From: Pseudolabrys sp.
GTDB taxonomy: Bacteria > Pseudomonadota > Alphaproteobacteria > Rhizobiales > Xanthobacteraceae
DNA length: 64,000 nucleotides
Reading direction: 5' to 3'
Assembly (NCBI GenBank): GCA_025929185.1
Contig: JAICMO010000001.1
Span: forward strand, 1 to 64,000
Position 1 is the first letter of the stretch. Every line of letters begins with the position of its first letter. The notes under the pieces were generated by a model. It worked only from the letters and a program-made list of their open reading frames with translations, did not search any database and was not told the origin of the DNA. Shown here piece after piece: positions 9,701 through 19,847 of the stretch. A program made the position numbers and the translations under genes.

Positions 9701-10585
9701 TTATCGCTCGCGCGGATCGAGCGCGTCGCGCAAACCGTCGCCGACAAGGTTGAACGACAGCACGCTCAGGAAGATCGCGAGGCCGGGCCACACGGCCATC
9801 CATGGGGCGCTGGTAAGGAACCGCTGCGCCGCATTGAGCATCGATCCCCAGGACGGATAAGGCGGCTGCTGGCCGAGGCCGAGATAGGAGAGGGCAGCCT
9901 CTGCGATAATTGCGGCTGCAACCGAGAGGGTCGCCTGCACCAATAGCGCGGGGAGTATGTTCGGCAATATGTGCACGATCGCAATGCGCCAGCGTGGATT
10001 GCCGACGGCACGCGCAGCCTCGATGTACTCCTCAACTTTAACCGACATCACTTGTCCGCGCGTCAGCCGAAGAAAGATCGGGGTCGTCGTGATGCCGATG
10101 GCGATCATCGCGTTGCCAAGGCTCGGACCGAGGAATGCCGCGAGCGCGATCGCCAAAATGATGAAGGGACAGGCCAGCATCGCATCGGTCATGCGTGAGA
10201 GCAGCGCGTCGATAAATCCGCCGCGATAACCGGCGAGAAGGCCGAGCGGCACGCCGACCGACAGCGCGATGCCGACCGAGATCACGCCCGCGAACAACGA
10301 GGCGCGGGCGCCATAAACGACGCGTGAGAACACGTCGCGGCCGACATCGTCGGTGCCGAAAAGGTGCGCCCAGGACGGAGCTTTGCGCACCGCCGACCAG
10401 CTTTGTTGGATCGGATCGTAGGGCACGATCAGCGGCGCCAGCAGCGCAGCGGAAATGAAGAGGATAATCACGAAAAGCCCGAGTAGCGCCCCTTTTCGCC
10501 GCAACAGCCGCCGCCAGGCGCGCGCGGCCGGGCTCTCAATCGTTGGCTCGGTAGCGAGCGGCGCACTCAAAATGGCGTCGGTCAC
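9701..10585 (-). CDS. Dipeptide/oligopeptide-type ABC transporter permease (DppC-like)
   Basis: GTDDVGRDVFSRVVYGARASL and EAALSYLGLGQQPPYPSWGSML motifs. Confidence 0.95.
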   Translation of the reverse strand: MTDAILSAPLATEPTIESPAARAWRRLLRRKGALLGLFVIILFISAALLAPLIVPYDPIQQSWSAVRKAPSWAHLFGTDDVGRDVFSRVVYGARASLFAGVISVGIALSVGVPLGLLAGYRGGFIDALLSRMTDAMLACPFIILAIALAAFLGPSLGNAMIAIGITTTPIFLRLTRGQVMSVKVEEYIEAARAVGNPRWRIAIVHILPNILPALLVQATLSVAAAIIAEAALSYLGLGQQPPYPSWGSMLNAAQRFLTSAPWMAVWPGLAIFLSVLSFNLVGDGLRDALDPRER

Positions 10586-11529
10586 AGCGTGGCTCGCAAG
10601 CGCGGGTTGACAAGATGATAGGCGACGTCGGCAAGCAGATTGAGGAAGATGAAGGCGGTCGCGGTCACCAACACGACGCCTTGCACAACCGCGTAATCGC
10701 GGTTGAAGACGGAATCGACGATGAGCTTTCCGAAGCCCGGAATGGTGAAAATCTGCTCAGTGAGCACGGCGCCCGACAAGAGCGTGCCGAATTCAAGCGC
10801 ACCCAAGGTGATGACCGGCGTGAGTGCATTGCGCAATGCGTGCTTGAGGATGATCCGCCGTTCGAGCAAGCCCTTCGCGCGCGCGGTGCGTATGTAGTCG
10901 CTTTCCAACACTTGCAGCATCGCGCTACGCGTGTGGCGCATCAGTATCGCGGCGATTGCATTGCCGAGGACGAATGCCGGCATAATGGTGGACGCGAGGC
11001 TTTCCTCCCAGTTTTCGCGCAACGGCACATAACCCGACGCCGGCAGCCAGCCGAGCTGTACGGAAAAAAAGAAAATCAGCATGATGCCGAGCCAGAAATT
11101 CGGCGTGGAGATGCCCCACAACGCGAAGACGTTGGCCGCATAATCCCACACCGTATTTTTCTTCACCGCCGAAATAACGCCGGCCGATATACCGATGGTC
11201 AAGGCGATGACGATCGCCATCGACGCAAGCTGCATAGTGACCGGCAGCTTCTCGAGGATGAGGCGAAGGACGGGCACCTTGATCCGCATCGATTCGCCGA
11301 GGTCGCCGGAAACGACGCCCTTCATCCAGTAGACGTATTGGACCACGATCGGTTGATCGAGGTGATACTGCTTGCGGATCTGCTCGATGGCGACCGGGTC
11401 GTTTTCCTCGCCCGCCATCACCGTCGCCGGATCGCCGGGAAGCAGATGCTGGAGCGAGAAGATCAACACCGACACAAAGAACAAGGTCGGAATGAGTTGC
11501 AGCAACCGCTTGCCGATGTATTTCAGCAT
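10582..11529 (-). CDS. Dipeptide/oligopeptide-type ABC transporter permease (DppB-like)
   Basis: MLKYIGKRLLQLIPTLFFVSVLIFSLQHLLPGDPA N-terminus; EQIFTIPGFGKLIVDSVFNRDYAVVQG motif. Confidence 0.95.
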   Translation of the reverse strand: MLKYIGKRLLQLIPTLFFVSVLIFSLQHLLPGDPATVMAGEENDPVAIEQIRKQYHLDQPIVVQYVYWMKGVVSGDLGESMRIKVPVLRLILEKLPVTMQLASMAIVIALTIGISAGVISAVKKNTVWDYAANVFALWGISTPNFWLGIMLIFFFSVQLGWLPASGYVPLRENWEESLASTIMPAFVLGNAIAAILMRHTRSAMLQVLESDYIRTARAKGLLERRIILKHALRNALTPVITLGALEFGTLLSGAVLTEQIFTIPGFGKLIVDSVFNRDYAVVQGVVLVTATAFIFLNLLADVAYHLVNPRLRATL

Positions 11530-11548
11530 CGGGAACCAGGATCATCCC

Positions 11549-13066
11549 TTACTTGAGCTTCAGTCCGACAACCCGCACCAGGCCATCCGGCATCTGCTTG
11601 TAGCCTTCGAGCTTGGCGGTATGCGCGATCAAGATGCGCCGGTGATAGAGGTAAAGGATCGGATGATCCGCCAGCAGCTTCTGTGCAATCTTTTCGTAGA
11701 TCGTCATTCGCGCCTTCGGGTCGGACGGGATACGCGATTCGTCCAGAAGCTTGTCGACGTCGGGATTGCAATAGCCGGCGTAGTTAAGGGGCGCCTTGCA
11801 TTTATAAAACGAGTAGAGGTTGCCGTCCGGGTCGGTGCGTCCGCTCCAGGCGAGCAGATAGGCCTGATATTCTCCGGCTTCCGCTTTTTTCAGCGAAGTG
11901 GCGAATTCCGTCACCCGGATTTTCATGTCAATGCCGATTTCCGCCGCCATCGCCTGGATGACCTCCGCGACAGCCTGCGTTTCGGCACCCTTAGGCACCA
12001 TGAAGTCGACCGAGACGCGCCCCTTAACCCCGGCCTCCTTCATCAACGCTTTCGCTTTGGTAACGTCGCGCCCAGGCACGGGAAATTTTTTCTGATAGTA
12101 AGGATGCTGCGAGCTGATCCACTGGTTGCCCGGCACAAACTCGCCGTTGAAGACAACCTGCGTCAGCGCCTTGCGGTCGATCGCCAGGTTGAGCGCTTGG
12201 CGCACCTTGGCAGATTGGCCCAGCGGGCCCTTGGATTCCTCACCTTTGCCGACATTGATGTCCATGCCCTGGTAACCGAGCTCGAGTGCCGTCGCGAGGC
12301 GGAGATTCTTGTCGGCGCGAACGGCCTTGATATCGGTTGCAAGCAGGCGCTCGATCAGATCGAGCCCGCCGGATTTCAGGTTGGCGAGGCGAACGGTGGC
12401 GTCGACGATCGGGAGATAAATGATCTTATCGATGAAGACATTCTTGGCATTCCAGTAACCGGCATATTTCTCGACCACGATCCGGTCCTGCGGCACGCGC
12501 TCGACGAATTTGTAAGGTCCCGCGCAGACCGGATGCAGGCCGAACTTGTCGCCTTCGGCTTTCGCCGCTTTCGGCGACACCATCATCCCTGAGCGGTCGG
12601 TAAGTTGCGCGATCAGCGGCGCGAACGGATGCTTCAAGACGATTTTGATGGTCAGCGGATCGACCACATCGATGTGGTCGACGGCGGCGAGCTCCGGCTT
12701 GCGGAACGACCCCGTCATCGTCATGTGGCGCTCAAGCGAGAATTTGGCTGCGGCGGCATCGAATTTTTCGCCGTCCTGGAAGGTCACGTTTGGGCGCAGC
12801 TTGATGGTGACTGTTTTCCCGTCCTGCGATGTTTCGTGCGACAGCGCGAGTTGCGGCACCACGTTGAGATGCTCGTCGATATCGAACAGCTTGTCGCAAA
12901 TCGATGCGAAGACAATGCGGCCGACGTAGGTACGCGCCAGTGTCGGGTCCAGAATATCCGGATCCTCGGCAAGGCCGATGCGCAGCACGCTCTCGGCCTG
13001 CGCGGCGGTAGCCGCAAGCGCGAGCAATGCTGCCGAAATGACGATTTTGAATGTTTTCATAACCAT
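11549..13066 (-). CDS. Dipeptide/oligopeptide ABC transporter substrate-binding protein (SBP_bac_5)
   Basis: Signal peptide ALLALAATAAQA; FKFVERVPQDRIVVEKYAGYW-type SBP5 motifs; operon context. Confidence 0.94.
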   Translation of the reverse strand: MVMKTFKIVISAALLALAATAAQAESVLRIGLAEDPDILDPTLARTYVGRIVFASICDKLFDIDEHLNVVPQLALSHETSQDGKTVTIKLRPNVTFQDGEKFDAAAAKFSLERHMTMTGSFRKPELAAVDHIDVVDPLTIKIVLKHPFAPLIAQLTDRSGMMVSPKAAKAEGDKFGLHPVCAGPYKFVERVPQDRIVVEKYAGYWNAKNVFIDKIIYLPIVDATVRLANLKSGGLDLIERLLATDIKAVRADKNLRLATALELGYQGMDINVGKGEESKGPLGQSAKVRQALNLAIDRKALTQVVFNGEFVPGNQWISSQHPYYQKKFPVPGRDVTKAKALMKEAGVKGRVSVDFMVPKGAETQAVAEVIQAMAAEIGIDMKIRVTEFATSLKKAEAGEYQAYLLAWSGRTDPDGNLYSFYKCKAPLNYAGYCNPDVDKLLDESRIPSDPKARMTIYEKIAQKLLADHPILYLYHRRILIAHTAKLEGYKQMPDGLVRVVGLKLK

Positions 13067-13098
13067 CCCCCTCGCGGCCCTCAGCCGCTTTGTCGGCT

Positions 13099-14190
13099 TT
13101 ACTTCGGTCCGATCATATCAACACCGGCGGCAGCCCGCCTATCCGATTTGCGGGCGAAAGCCGCCATTAAATGCTCCAGCGACCGCGACATGCGGGGACC
13201 GGCGACCGGCTCGGCAGGAGGCAGGTCGCCGGCCCGGTGACAGGCCACCGCCCGATCTTGCCGCTCAAATTCAAGCTTCGGCACTTCGGTCCGGCAGCGC
13301 TCGACCACGAACGGGCAACGGGTGTGAAACCGGCAGCCCGGGGGCGGAGCGATTGGGCTTGGCAATTCGCCATGGAGAATGATCCGTTCACGGCGCGCCT
13401 GCGGATTGGGCACCGGGATGGCCGCGAGCAAAGCGCGGCTATAAGGATGGCGCGGCGAGGAGAACAATTCGCGCGCCGGCGCGAGCTCGACGAACTGCCC
13501 CAGATTCATGACCGCGACCTTGTTGGCGATGTGCTTCACGACGGCGAGATCGTGCGAAATGAAAATGTAGGTGAGGCCGAAACGGCGTTGCAGGTCGCGC
13601 AGCAGATTAAGCACCTGCGAGCGGATCGAAACATCGAGCGCGGACACCGGCTCATCGCAGACGATGAGCTTCGGCTCGACCGCAAGCGCGCGCGCGATTG
13701 CGATGCGCTGCCGCTGGCCGCCTGAAAATTCGTGCGGATAGCGTTGCGCCGCGGACGGCGAGAGTCCGACGAGACGCAGCAACTCTGTCACACGCTGCGC
13801 GCGCTTCGGCGAGGGAACAACGTCGTGCAAAAACAAAGGCTCGAGCAGGATTTGCTCGACGGTCATGCGCGGATTGAGCGAGGCGTAAGGATCTTGGAAA
13901 ATAAGCTGCGCATTACGCCGGAACATGCGCAGATCGCTTTCACCGAGCGCCGTGATATTCTTGCCTTCGAAAAGAATTCGTCCCCGTTGAGGCTCGATCA
14001 GGCGCAGGATCAGCCGGCCGAGCGTTGACTTTCCGCAGCCCGACTCGCCGACGAGACCGAACGTATCGCCGGCCTCGATCGAAAAGCTGACGCCGTCGAC
14101 CGCCTTGACGGTTGCGAGCGGGCGCCCGAACAGCGTCCGCTGCACCACGAAATGACGTGCGAGATCCTCGACTTGAAGCAACGCGGTCAC
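13099..14190 (-). CDS. Peptide ABC transporter ATP-binding protein (DppF-like)
   Basis: Walker [10 protein letters not shown], signature [15 protein letters not shown], Walker [14 protein letters not shown]-terminal oligo_HPY domain; GTG start at 14190 preferred over the upstream ORF start. Confidence 0.93.
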   Translation of the reverse strand: MTALLQVEDLARHFVVQRTLFGRPLATVKAVDGVSFSIEAGDTFGLVGESGCGKSTLGRLILRLIEPQRGRILFEGKNITALGESDLRMFRRNAQLIFQDPYASLNPRMTVEQILLEPLFLHDVVPSPKRAQRVTELLRLVGLSPSAAQRYPHEFSGGQRQRIAIARALAVEPKLIVCDEPVSALDVSIRSQVLNLLRDLQRRFGLTYIFISHDLAVVKHIANKVAVMNLGQFVELAPARELFSSPRHPYSRALLAAIPVPNPQARRERIILHGELPSPIAPPPGCRFHTRCPFVVERCRTEVPKLEFERQDRAVACHRAGDLPPAEPVAGPRMSRSLEHLMAAFARKSDRRAAAGVDMIGPK

Positions 14191-15173
14191 GAGATGTTTT
14201 TTTCCAAAGGCGCATAGAAACAGCGTGACCACCGGCCGTTATCGAGTCCGATGATCGGCGGTCGTTCGCTGCGGCAGCGGTCGTCGGCGAAGGGGCAACG
14301 CGGCGAGAAGCGGCATCCGGCGGGTAAAGCCGACATTTCCGGCACCATGCCGTCGATCGCGGCCAGTTCTTCGGTTTGCTGATCGAGCCGGGGAATGGAG
14401 CCGAGAAGTCCTATCGTGTAGGGATGCTCCGGCCGGTCGAACAGCGCGGTGGCGGGCGCGCGCTCCACGATTTCGCCGGCGTACATTACCGCGACTTCAT
14501 CGCAGATTTCACCGATTACGCCGAGATCGTGCGAAATAAGAATGATCGCTGCGCCGGATTCGTTCTTCAAATCGCGCATCAAATCGAGAATTTGTGCCTG
14601 AATGGTCACATCGAGGGCGGTGGTCGGCTCATCTGCAATGAGCAGTTGCGGATCGCAGGCAAGCGCGATCGCGATCATCACGCGTTGCCGCATGCCGCCC
14701 GATAGGTTGTGCGGGTATTCATCGAGCCGCTTTTCCGCGGACGGAATCCTGACGCGCCTTAGGAGGTCGATCGTTTTGGCCCGTGCGTCATCCGGAGAAC
14801 AACCTCGGTGGCGAACGAGCACTTCAGCGATCTGGTCGCCGATGGTGAGGCTCGGGTTGAGCGAGGTCATCGGCTCCTGAAAAATCATGGCGAGCCGGTT
14901 GCCGCGCAGGTCGCGCATATCGCGATCGGAAACGTCGAGCAGGTTACGGCCGTCAAACTGCACCGACCCGCCGATCTCCGCATTCTCCGTCAGCAGCCTC
15001 ATGACCGCGAGCGCGGTGACGCTTTTGCCCGAACCGGATTCACCCACGATGCCCAGCGTTGCCCCGCGGGCGACGCTCAGATCGACCTGATCGACCGCGT
15101 ACGTGACGCGGCCACGGTCGCCGTGAAACGCGACTTTCAGTCCGCTGATTTCGATAAGCGGCGCCTCGGTCAT
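14187..15173 (-). CDS. Peptide ABC transporter ATP-binding protein (DppD-like)
   Basis: GESGSGKSVTALAVMRLL, LSGGMRQRVMIAIAL, LLIADEPTTALDVTIQAQIL. Confidence 0.95.
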   Translation of the reverse strand: MTEAPLIEISGLKVAFHGDRGRVTYAVDQVDLSVARGATLGIVGESGSGKSVTALAVMRLLTENAEIGGSVQFDGRNLLDVSDRDMRDLRGNRLAMIFQEPMTSLNPSLTIGDQIAEVLVRHRGCSPDDARAKTIDLLRRVRIPSAEKRLDEYPHNLSGGMRQRVMIAIALACDPQLLIADEPTTALDVTIQAQILDLMRDLKNESGAAIILISHDLGVIGEICDEVAVMYAGEIVERAPATALFDRPEHPYTIGLLGSIPRLDQQTEELAAIDGMVPEMSALPAGCRFSPRCPFADDRCRSERPPIIGLDNGRWSRCFYAPLEKNIS

Positions 15174-15886
15174 GATTGCGCCTGTGCCGCCAATGCTTTC
15201 TGCACTCCGGCTTCGATGATCGCCCGGTCGATGGTGCCCGCGGGATTGGCGCGGTTCGGCAGGAATTGCATGAAATGCACGAAGCGCTCGCGACTTACTT
15301 TCTCCAGGCGCTCCAGTTCGGCAAGCGGATCGATATGGTCGTCGACGCGCAGGTCGAGATCGGGCCAGTCCTCGTCGCCCTGAATGAGGAGCGCCGCCGA
15401 TTGCTTGCCGCGCTTGTCGCCGCCGGCAGCCTCTCCGGCCTTGAGCGCCGCAATCAGCCGTTGGGCGAAAGGCATCTTGGCGCCGGCGCGAAAGGCCGCG
15501 GCGGTATCTCCAATGACGTTCTCGTTCGCCAGCATATTGCCGGCTACCGACAAGTCAGGCTCGCAAATCGCGCCGCACCAGTCGATGCATTCCGCGCCGG
15601 TATGGGCCGCAGCCCGGCCGCTCCCATCGATCACGTGCAACTGGCGATGCGCTTGCCCTTCGTCAGCGGCGACAAGCTTTGCAACGGTCTCCGCGGCTGT
15701 AAGCCCCTCGCGCAGCAGCTTTAGCCCATTCACGCCGAAAAACGGATTGATCAAAGCCTGAGTGGCGATAGCTCCCGCGCCGGGTTGCGCATGCGGGACC
15801 AACGCGCCGACCGCGAAAAAACGGGTCGCTACCGCGACTCCGAATTTCCCGGTCTGCGCATCGCGCGCAATGATGGACCAGGTCAT
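15170..15886 (-). CDS. DUF1028 family protein (putative Ntn-hydrolase fold)
   Basis: MTWSIIARDAQTGKFGVAVATRFFAVGALVPHAQPGAGAIATQALINPFFG and VAGNMLANENVI are typical of DUF1028. Confidence 0.9.
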   Translation of the reverse strand: MTWSIIARDAQTGKFGVAVATRFFAVGALVPHAQPGAGAIATQALINPFFGVNGLKLLREGLTAAETVAKLVAADEGQAHRQLHVIDGSGRAAAHTGAECIDWCGAICEPDLSVAGNMLANENVIGDTAAAFRAGAKMPFAQRLIAALKAGEAAGGDKRGKQSAALLIQGDEDWPDLDLRVDDHIDPLAELERLEKVSRERFVHFMQFLPNRANPAGTIDRAIIEAGVQKALAAQAQS

Positions 15887-16024
15887 GCGGTGATTAAATC
15901 TCCCCCCGCTTTTATTGCACGGCCGTCAGCAAAAGTCTCCGTGGATTCGATGACAGCCCGGCCGGCCGCCGCTCGCGGGCGACGTGCTGTATGGAGGTAA
16001 ACAATCCGAAAAGCGCGGGGAACG

Positions 16025-18196
16025 CTAGCCAGGGCGCATCCGATGCCGCGGTTCTTTACCAAGCAGCGTTTCGAGCGCGGATATGTCGGACAGGAGAGCG
16101 AACGTTTCTTGCGTATCAAGGAGTGCAATGGCGTCTTCACGATCCTCCGCTTGTGCGATTTTCGCCAGCCCGACCACGAGATTCACATCCACCTCGCCTT
16201 TTGCCTTGGGTGCAGGCGGCTCTAGCATTTTCAAATGCGCACAGTAGAGGCTTGGATCGCCGATCAAAGATGCAAACGGCTCACGAATCGCGAGCGATTT
16301 ATACTCGTCGGCAAGCTCGTTGGCGCGCCGGAGAATTCTTGGCGCGGTGCGCTCCTCTGGCGTCAGTAGCAGCCCGGCGGCCCGCAAGCCGCGACCGACG
16401 GAAGGCAGCGCCGTCAGCCATCCGATCGGGATGGTCAGGATGAGACCGGCCACCACGGGCAGCATCCAAACGAGGAGCGGGGTCGAGACGGAGTACGCGC
16501 CCACGCCGAGCACGAAGCCCAAAACGGTCGGAGAGACATAACGACGGATGAACCTGGCGTGGCTGAAGCCGCTTTCCTCGCGTTGCTGGACCGACCAACC
16601 CGCGTCGCGGCCGAGCAGGATTTCGGCCACGGCGCGGCTTTGCATCAGCATCATCACCGGCGCGATCAGTGCGGAAATGACGATTTCTGTAATTGTGCTG
16701 CCGAGCGCGAACAGCGCTCCCCCGATCGCGCGCCGCTCGTTGCGGCGGACGATCACCGCGATCCACCCCAGGAACTTGGGCACAAGCAACATCGCCATTG
16801 TCCCGGCGAAGACGTAAGCCGACCGGATGGGGTCTTGCATCGGCCATTGAGGAAACAAAGACGCATGGTGGGGGAAGTAATCGGGCGGGATGAATCGCGC
16901 CTGTAAGGAAATCAAGATGCCCACGAGCAGAAAGATCAGCCATAGCGGAGCGGTGACGTAGGACCCGATCCCCGTAAGCAGATGCAGGCGCGACACCCAA
17001 TGCAGGCCGCGCGCCGGGAGAACGCCAATGTGTTGCAGGTTGCCTTGGCACCAACGGCGGTCGCGCGTGAGATAGTCGGCAAGCGTCGGCGGGCATTCTT
17101 CATACGAGCCGCCAAGCTCCGGCGCCAAATGGATGGCCCAGCCGGCGCGGCGCATTAACGCCGCCTCGACGAAGTCGTGGCTGAGGACATGACCGCCGAA
17201 AGGCTTTCGGCCGCGCAAGAGCGGCAACCCGGCCTCACTGGCGAATGCCTGAACGCGGATGATCGCATTGTGGCCCCAGTAATTGCTTTCGGCGCCATGC
17301 CACCATGCGATTCCATAGGCGATCAGCGGGCCATAAACGCGGCCTGCGAATTGTTGCAGCCGTGCGAAGAGCGTGTTGCCGTTGAGGAGCAATGGAAACG
17401 TCTGGATCAGGCCGATTTCCCGGTTTCGCTCCATCGTGGCAGCGAGGCGCACGATTGTTTCGCCGTCCATCAGGCTGTCGGCGTCAAGAACGATCATGTG
17501 ATCGTAGGCCCCGCCGAAGCGCGCGACCCATTCGCCGATATTGCCGGCCTTGCGACCCGTATTGTGGGTCCGATGCCGATAATAGAGCGGCTTATCGCCT
17601 GTCGTGCTGCGCAGACGTAAAAGCGCTGCCTCTTCCGCAATCCAGATGGCCGGATCGGTCGTGTCACTCAGGATGAAAAAATCAAAATTGGAAAGAAAGC
17701 CGGTCTCGCGAACGGATTCGTAGATTGCCTGTATTCGCGCCATTACCCGATGCGGGTTTTCGTTATAGGTCGGCAATAGCAGGGCAGTACGGGACCGGAG
17801 GTCGGTTCGCCCGGCGGAATCAATCCGGAATTTGCCGCCACGGCTGAATAATATGGTGACAAAGCCGATGATCGCGCTGACAAAGGACAAGGCAATCCAG
17901 GCAAACAGCAGAATAAAAAGGACAAGCACGAGTTGTTCGAGAACCGTCATGCCGCCGACCTGGAGCACCTCGTACATTTCGTAGGCAGCGATTCCAGTCA
18001 GAGAAATTGCCGAGACGAACACGAACAGCCGCCGCAACCGAATAAGCGGCGCGGTCGTTGCCGGCGTGCCCGCGCGTTCGCGGGCTACCCATAGTGATTG
18101 CTGCGGCATCGCAATCGGCGCTTCCCGTGGAAGCGTCTCGAGGTCGCGCGTCGTTTCGCTTGCAATCTGCGCTAGCGCGTCCATCGATAAAGCCAA
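16025..18196 (-). CDS. mdoH: Glucans biosynthesis glucosyltransferase, OpgH/MdoH family
   Basis: Multi-TM GT2; LPTYNENPHRVMARI, VLDADSLMDGETIVRL, RDRRWCQGNLQHIGVL motifs. Confidence 0.92.
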   Translation of the reverse strand: MALSMDALAQIASETTRDLETLPREAPIAMPQQSLWVARERAGTPATTAPLIRLRRLFVFVSAISLTGIAAYEMYEVLQVGGMTVLEQLVLVLFILLFAWIALSFVSAIIGFVTILFSRGGKFRIDSAGRTDLRSRTALLLPTYNENPHRVMARIQAIYESVRETGFLSNFDFFILSDTTDPAIWIAEEAALLRLRSTTGDKPLYYRHRTHNTGRKAGNIGEWVARFGGAYDHMIVLDADSLMDGETIVRLAATMERNREIGLIQTFPLLLNGNTLFARLQQFAGRVYGPLIAYGIAWWHGAESNYWGHNAIIRVQAFASEAGLPLLRGRKPFGGHVLSHDFVEAALMRRAGWAIHLAPELGGSYEECPPTLADYLTRDRRWCQGNLQHIGVLPARGLHWVSRLHLLTGIGSYVTAPLWLIFLLVGILISLQARFIPPDYFPHHASLFPQWPMQDPIRSAYVFAGTMAMLLVPKFLGWIAVIVRRNERRAIGGALFALGSTITEIVISALIAPVMMLMQSRAVAEILLGRDAGWSVQQREESGFSHARFIRRYVSPTVLGFVLGVGAYSVSTPLLVWMLPVVAGLILTIPIGWLTALPSVGRGLRAAGLLLTPEERTAPRILRRANELADEYKSLAIREPFASLIGDPSLYCAHLKMLEPPAPKAKGEVDVNLVVGLAKIAQAEDREDAIALLDTQETFALLSDISALETLLGKEPRHRMRPG

Positions 18197-19692
18197 GTTT
18201 CCGAAATTGGTTTCTTTTCGTTTTGCAGTTGTCCACGCAGTTCGACGATCGGCTCACCCTTCGTATCGAGGTCGAAACTCAGTCGTAGTCCGCCGGTTTC
18301 CGGATTTGGCTGAAGTACTAAATTTTTGATCTCGCCCTTATTGGCGCTGACGACCGGCTGGATCGCCTTGGTGTCGTTTGAAAGCGTTGTTCCGGTCATT
18401 TCGAGCACGAAACGGCGCGTGCCGTCCGGGCCGGCGCCGATGCGTGTTTTCGTGAAGTGTGCGGCATCTTTTATCCGCTTCGAAGGGCCGTTTCCCCAGT
18501 GCAGACGATAAGTGAAAATGTATTCTCCCTTCGCCTTGAGTGCGTCTTTTGGCCGCCAGAACGTCACGATATTGTCGTGGATTTCCTGCTTCGTCGGTAT
18601 TTCGAGCAGTTCCACGTTTCCTTCGCCCCAGTCGCCGATGGGCTCAACCCATAGGCTTGGCCGTTTTTCAAAATGCGACTCGAGATCGTCGTAGGCGAAG
18701 AAATCGCGCTCGCGTTGCATGAGCCCGAAGCCGCGCGGATTGATGTCGCCGAAATAGCTTAACTGGAGATCACGTGGATTGTTGAGCGGACGCCAGATTT
18801 CCTCGTTGCGACCGCTGTGGATGGCCAGTCCGTCCGAATCGTGCACGGCAGATCGAAAGTCGTCGACGCCCACTCGGTCGTTGGCATCGAACAAGAACAT
18901 GCTGGTGCCGGCGCCAATACCGGACTCCGCGATATCGGTGCGCGGATAAAGCGCCATCTCGGTATCGTAGATCGTCGTATCGCCCGGTCGAATCGTGAAA
19001 CGGAAGGCAGCCGCGGCGCTCGGACTGTCGAGGAGCGCGTGCACCACGAGAGAGGTACTGTGCTGTGCCGGCTTCTCGATCCAGAAGGTGGTAAACGCGG
19101 GGAATTCTTCTCCTTTGGGATCGCCAGTGCGAAGAGACAGTCCGCGCGCCGACATGCCATAGACTTGCCCCTTGGCGACCGCGCGAAAGTAGCTCGCGCC
19201 GAGAAAGACGCCGACCTCATCGTAATAATCCGGCCGATTTATTTTTGCGTGCATTCGGAAGCCGGCAAAACCGATATCGGTCCCTGCTGGCGGCGGCTTG
19301 ATTTTGCCGAAGTCGAACAGATCGGGAGAATAGGAGATGAGTTTCGCGCTGCCGTCGCTGACGACATAAATCGTGACGCGGCCCTTGAAGATCCATCCGC
19401 GGTGAAAAAATTGCACCTGGAACGGCAGGTTTTCATTGCGCCAAAGCGCCCGATCGGGATTAAAGCGAATGCTGCGGTAGGCATCGTAGTCGATATCCTT
19501 GAACGGCTCCGGCAGCGAGTTATCCGGCGCCTTGTAGGCCTTGCTTGCGAGCTCTTGCGCTTGCCTGCGCACCATATCGGCGCTGAAGACCCCGCCGCCG
19601 GCCGCTCTCGCTTTTCGAGTAGCTTTGAGAATCGAGATCGCCGCCGCCGATCCGGCAATAAATTGTCGTCGATCCAAGATGGACAACTCCAA
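18172..19692 (-). CDS. Periplasmic glucan biosynthesis protein, OpgG/OpgD family
   Basis: KAYKAPDNSLPEPFKDIDYDAYRSIRFNPDRALWR and PRGFGLMQRERDFFAYDDLESHFEKRPSLWVEP; twin-arginine-like N-terminus DRRQFIAGSAAAI. Confidence 0.93.
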   Translation of the reverse strand: MELSILDRRQFIAGSAAAISILKATRKARAAGGGVFSADMVRRQAQELASKAYKAPDNSLPEPFKDIDYDAYRSIRFNPDRALWRNENLPFQVQFFHRGWIFKGRVTIYVVSDGSAKLISYSPDLFDFGKIKPPPAGTDIGFAGFRMHAKINRPDYYDEVGVFLGASYFRAVAKGQVYGMSARGLSLRTGDPKGEEFPAFTTFWIEKPAQHSTSLVVHALLDSPSAAAAFRFTIRPGDTTIYDTEMALYPRTDIAESGIGAGTSMFLFDANDRVGVDDFRSAVHDSDGLAIHSGRNEEIWRPLNNPRDLQLSYFGDINPRGFGLMQRERDFFAYDDLESHFEKRPSLWVEPIGDWGEGNVELLEIPTKQEIHDNIVTFWRPKDALKAKGEYIFTYRLHWGNGPSKRIKDAAHFTKTRIGAGPDGTRRFVLEMTGTTLSNDTKAIQPVVSANKGEIKNLVLQPNPETGGLRLSFDLDTKGEPIVELRGQLQNEKKPISETWLYRWTR

Positions 19693-19847
19693 AGACCTAA
19701 TTGGCGTCGTTGCGGGCTGCGGGGCGCGTCAATAATAAGTCTCAGGAATGAAACGAGTTCCGTCGGAGCCGCGGTTGCGACATAAGAAGCAATGGGTGGA
19801 TAACGAGGCGCTTCGGGTCGCTAAGACCAGCTCATAGCGAGGATCAT

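Noticed and set aside
8699-9946. 415-aa plus-strand ORF opposite the PLP dehydratase and DppC-like gene
   Set aside because: Antisense shadow ORF in GC-rich DNA; Arg/His/Ala/Asp-rich composition with no recognisable motif, while the opposite strand encodes clear families.
10615-11556. 313-aa plus-strand ORF opposite the DppB-like permease
   Set aside because: Shadow ORF of a well-supported permease; charged low-motif composition.
11372-12592. 406-aa plus-strand ORF opposite the SBP5 gene
   Set aside because: Shadow ORF; spans two minus-strand genes and lacks family motifs.
18817-19785. 322-aa plus-strand ORF opposite the OpgG/D gene
   Set aside because: Antisense to a strongly supported gene; no motif support.
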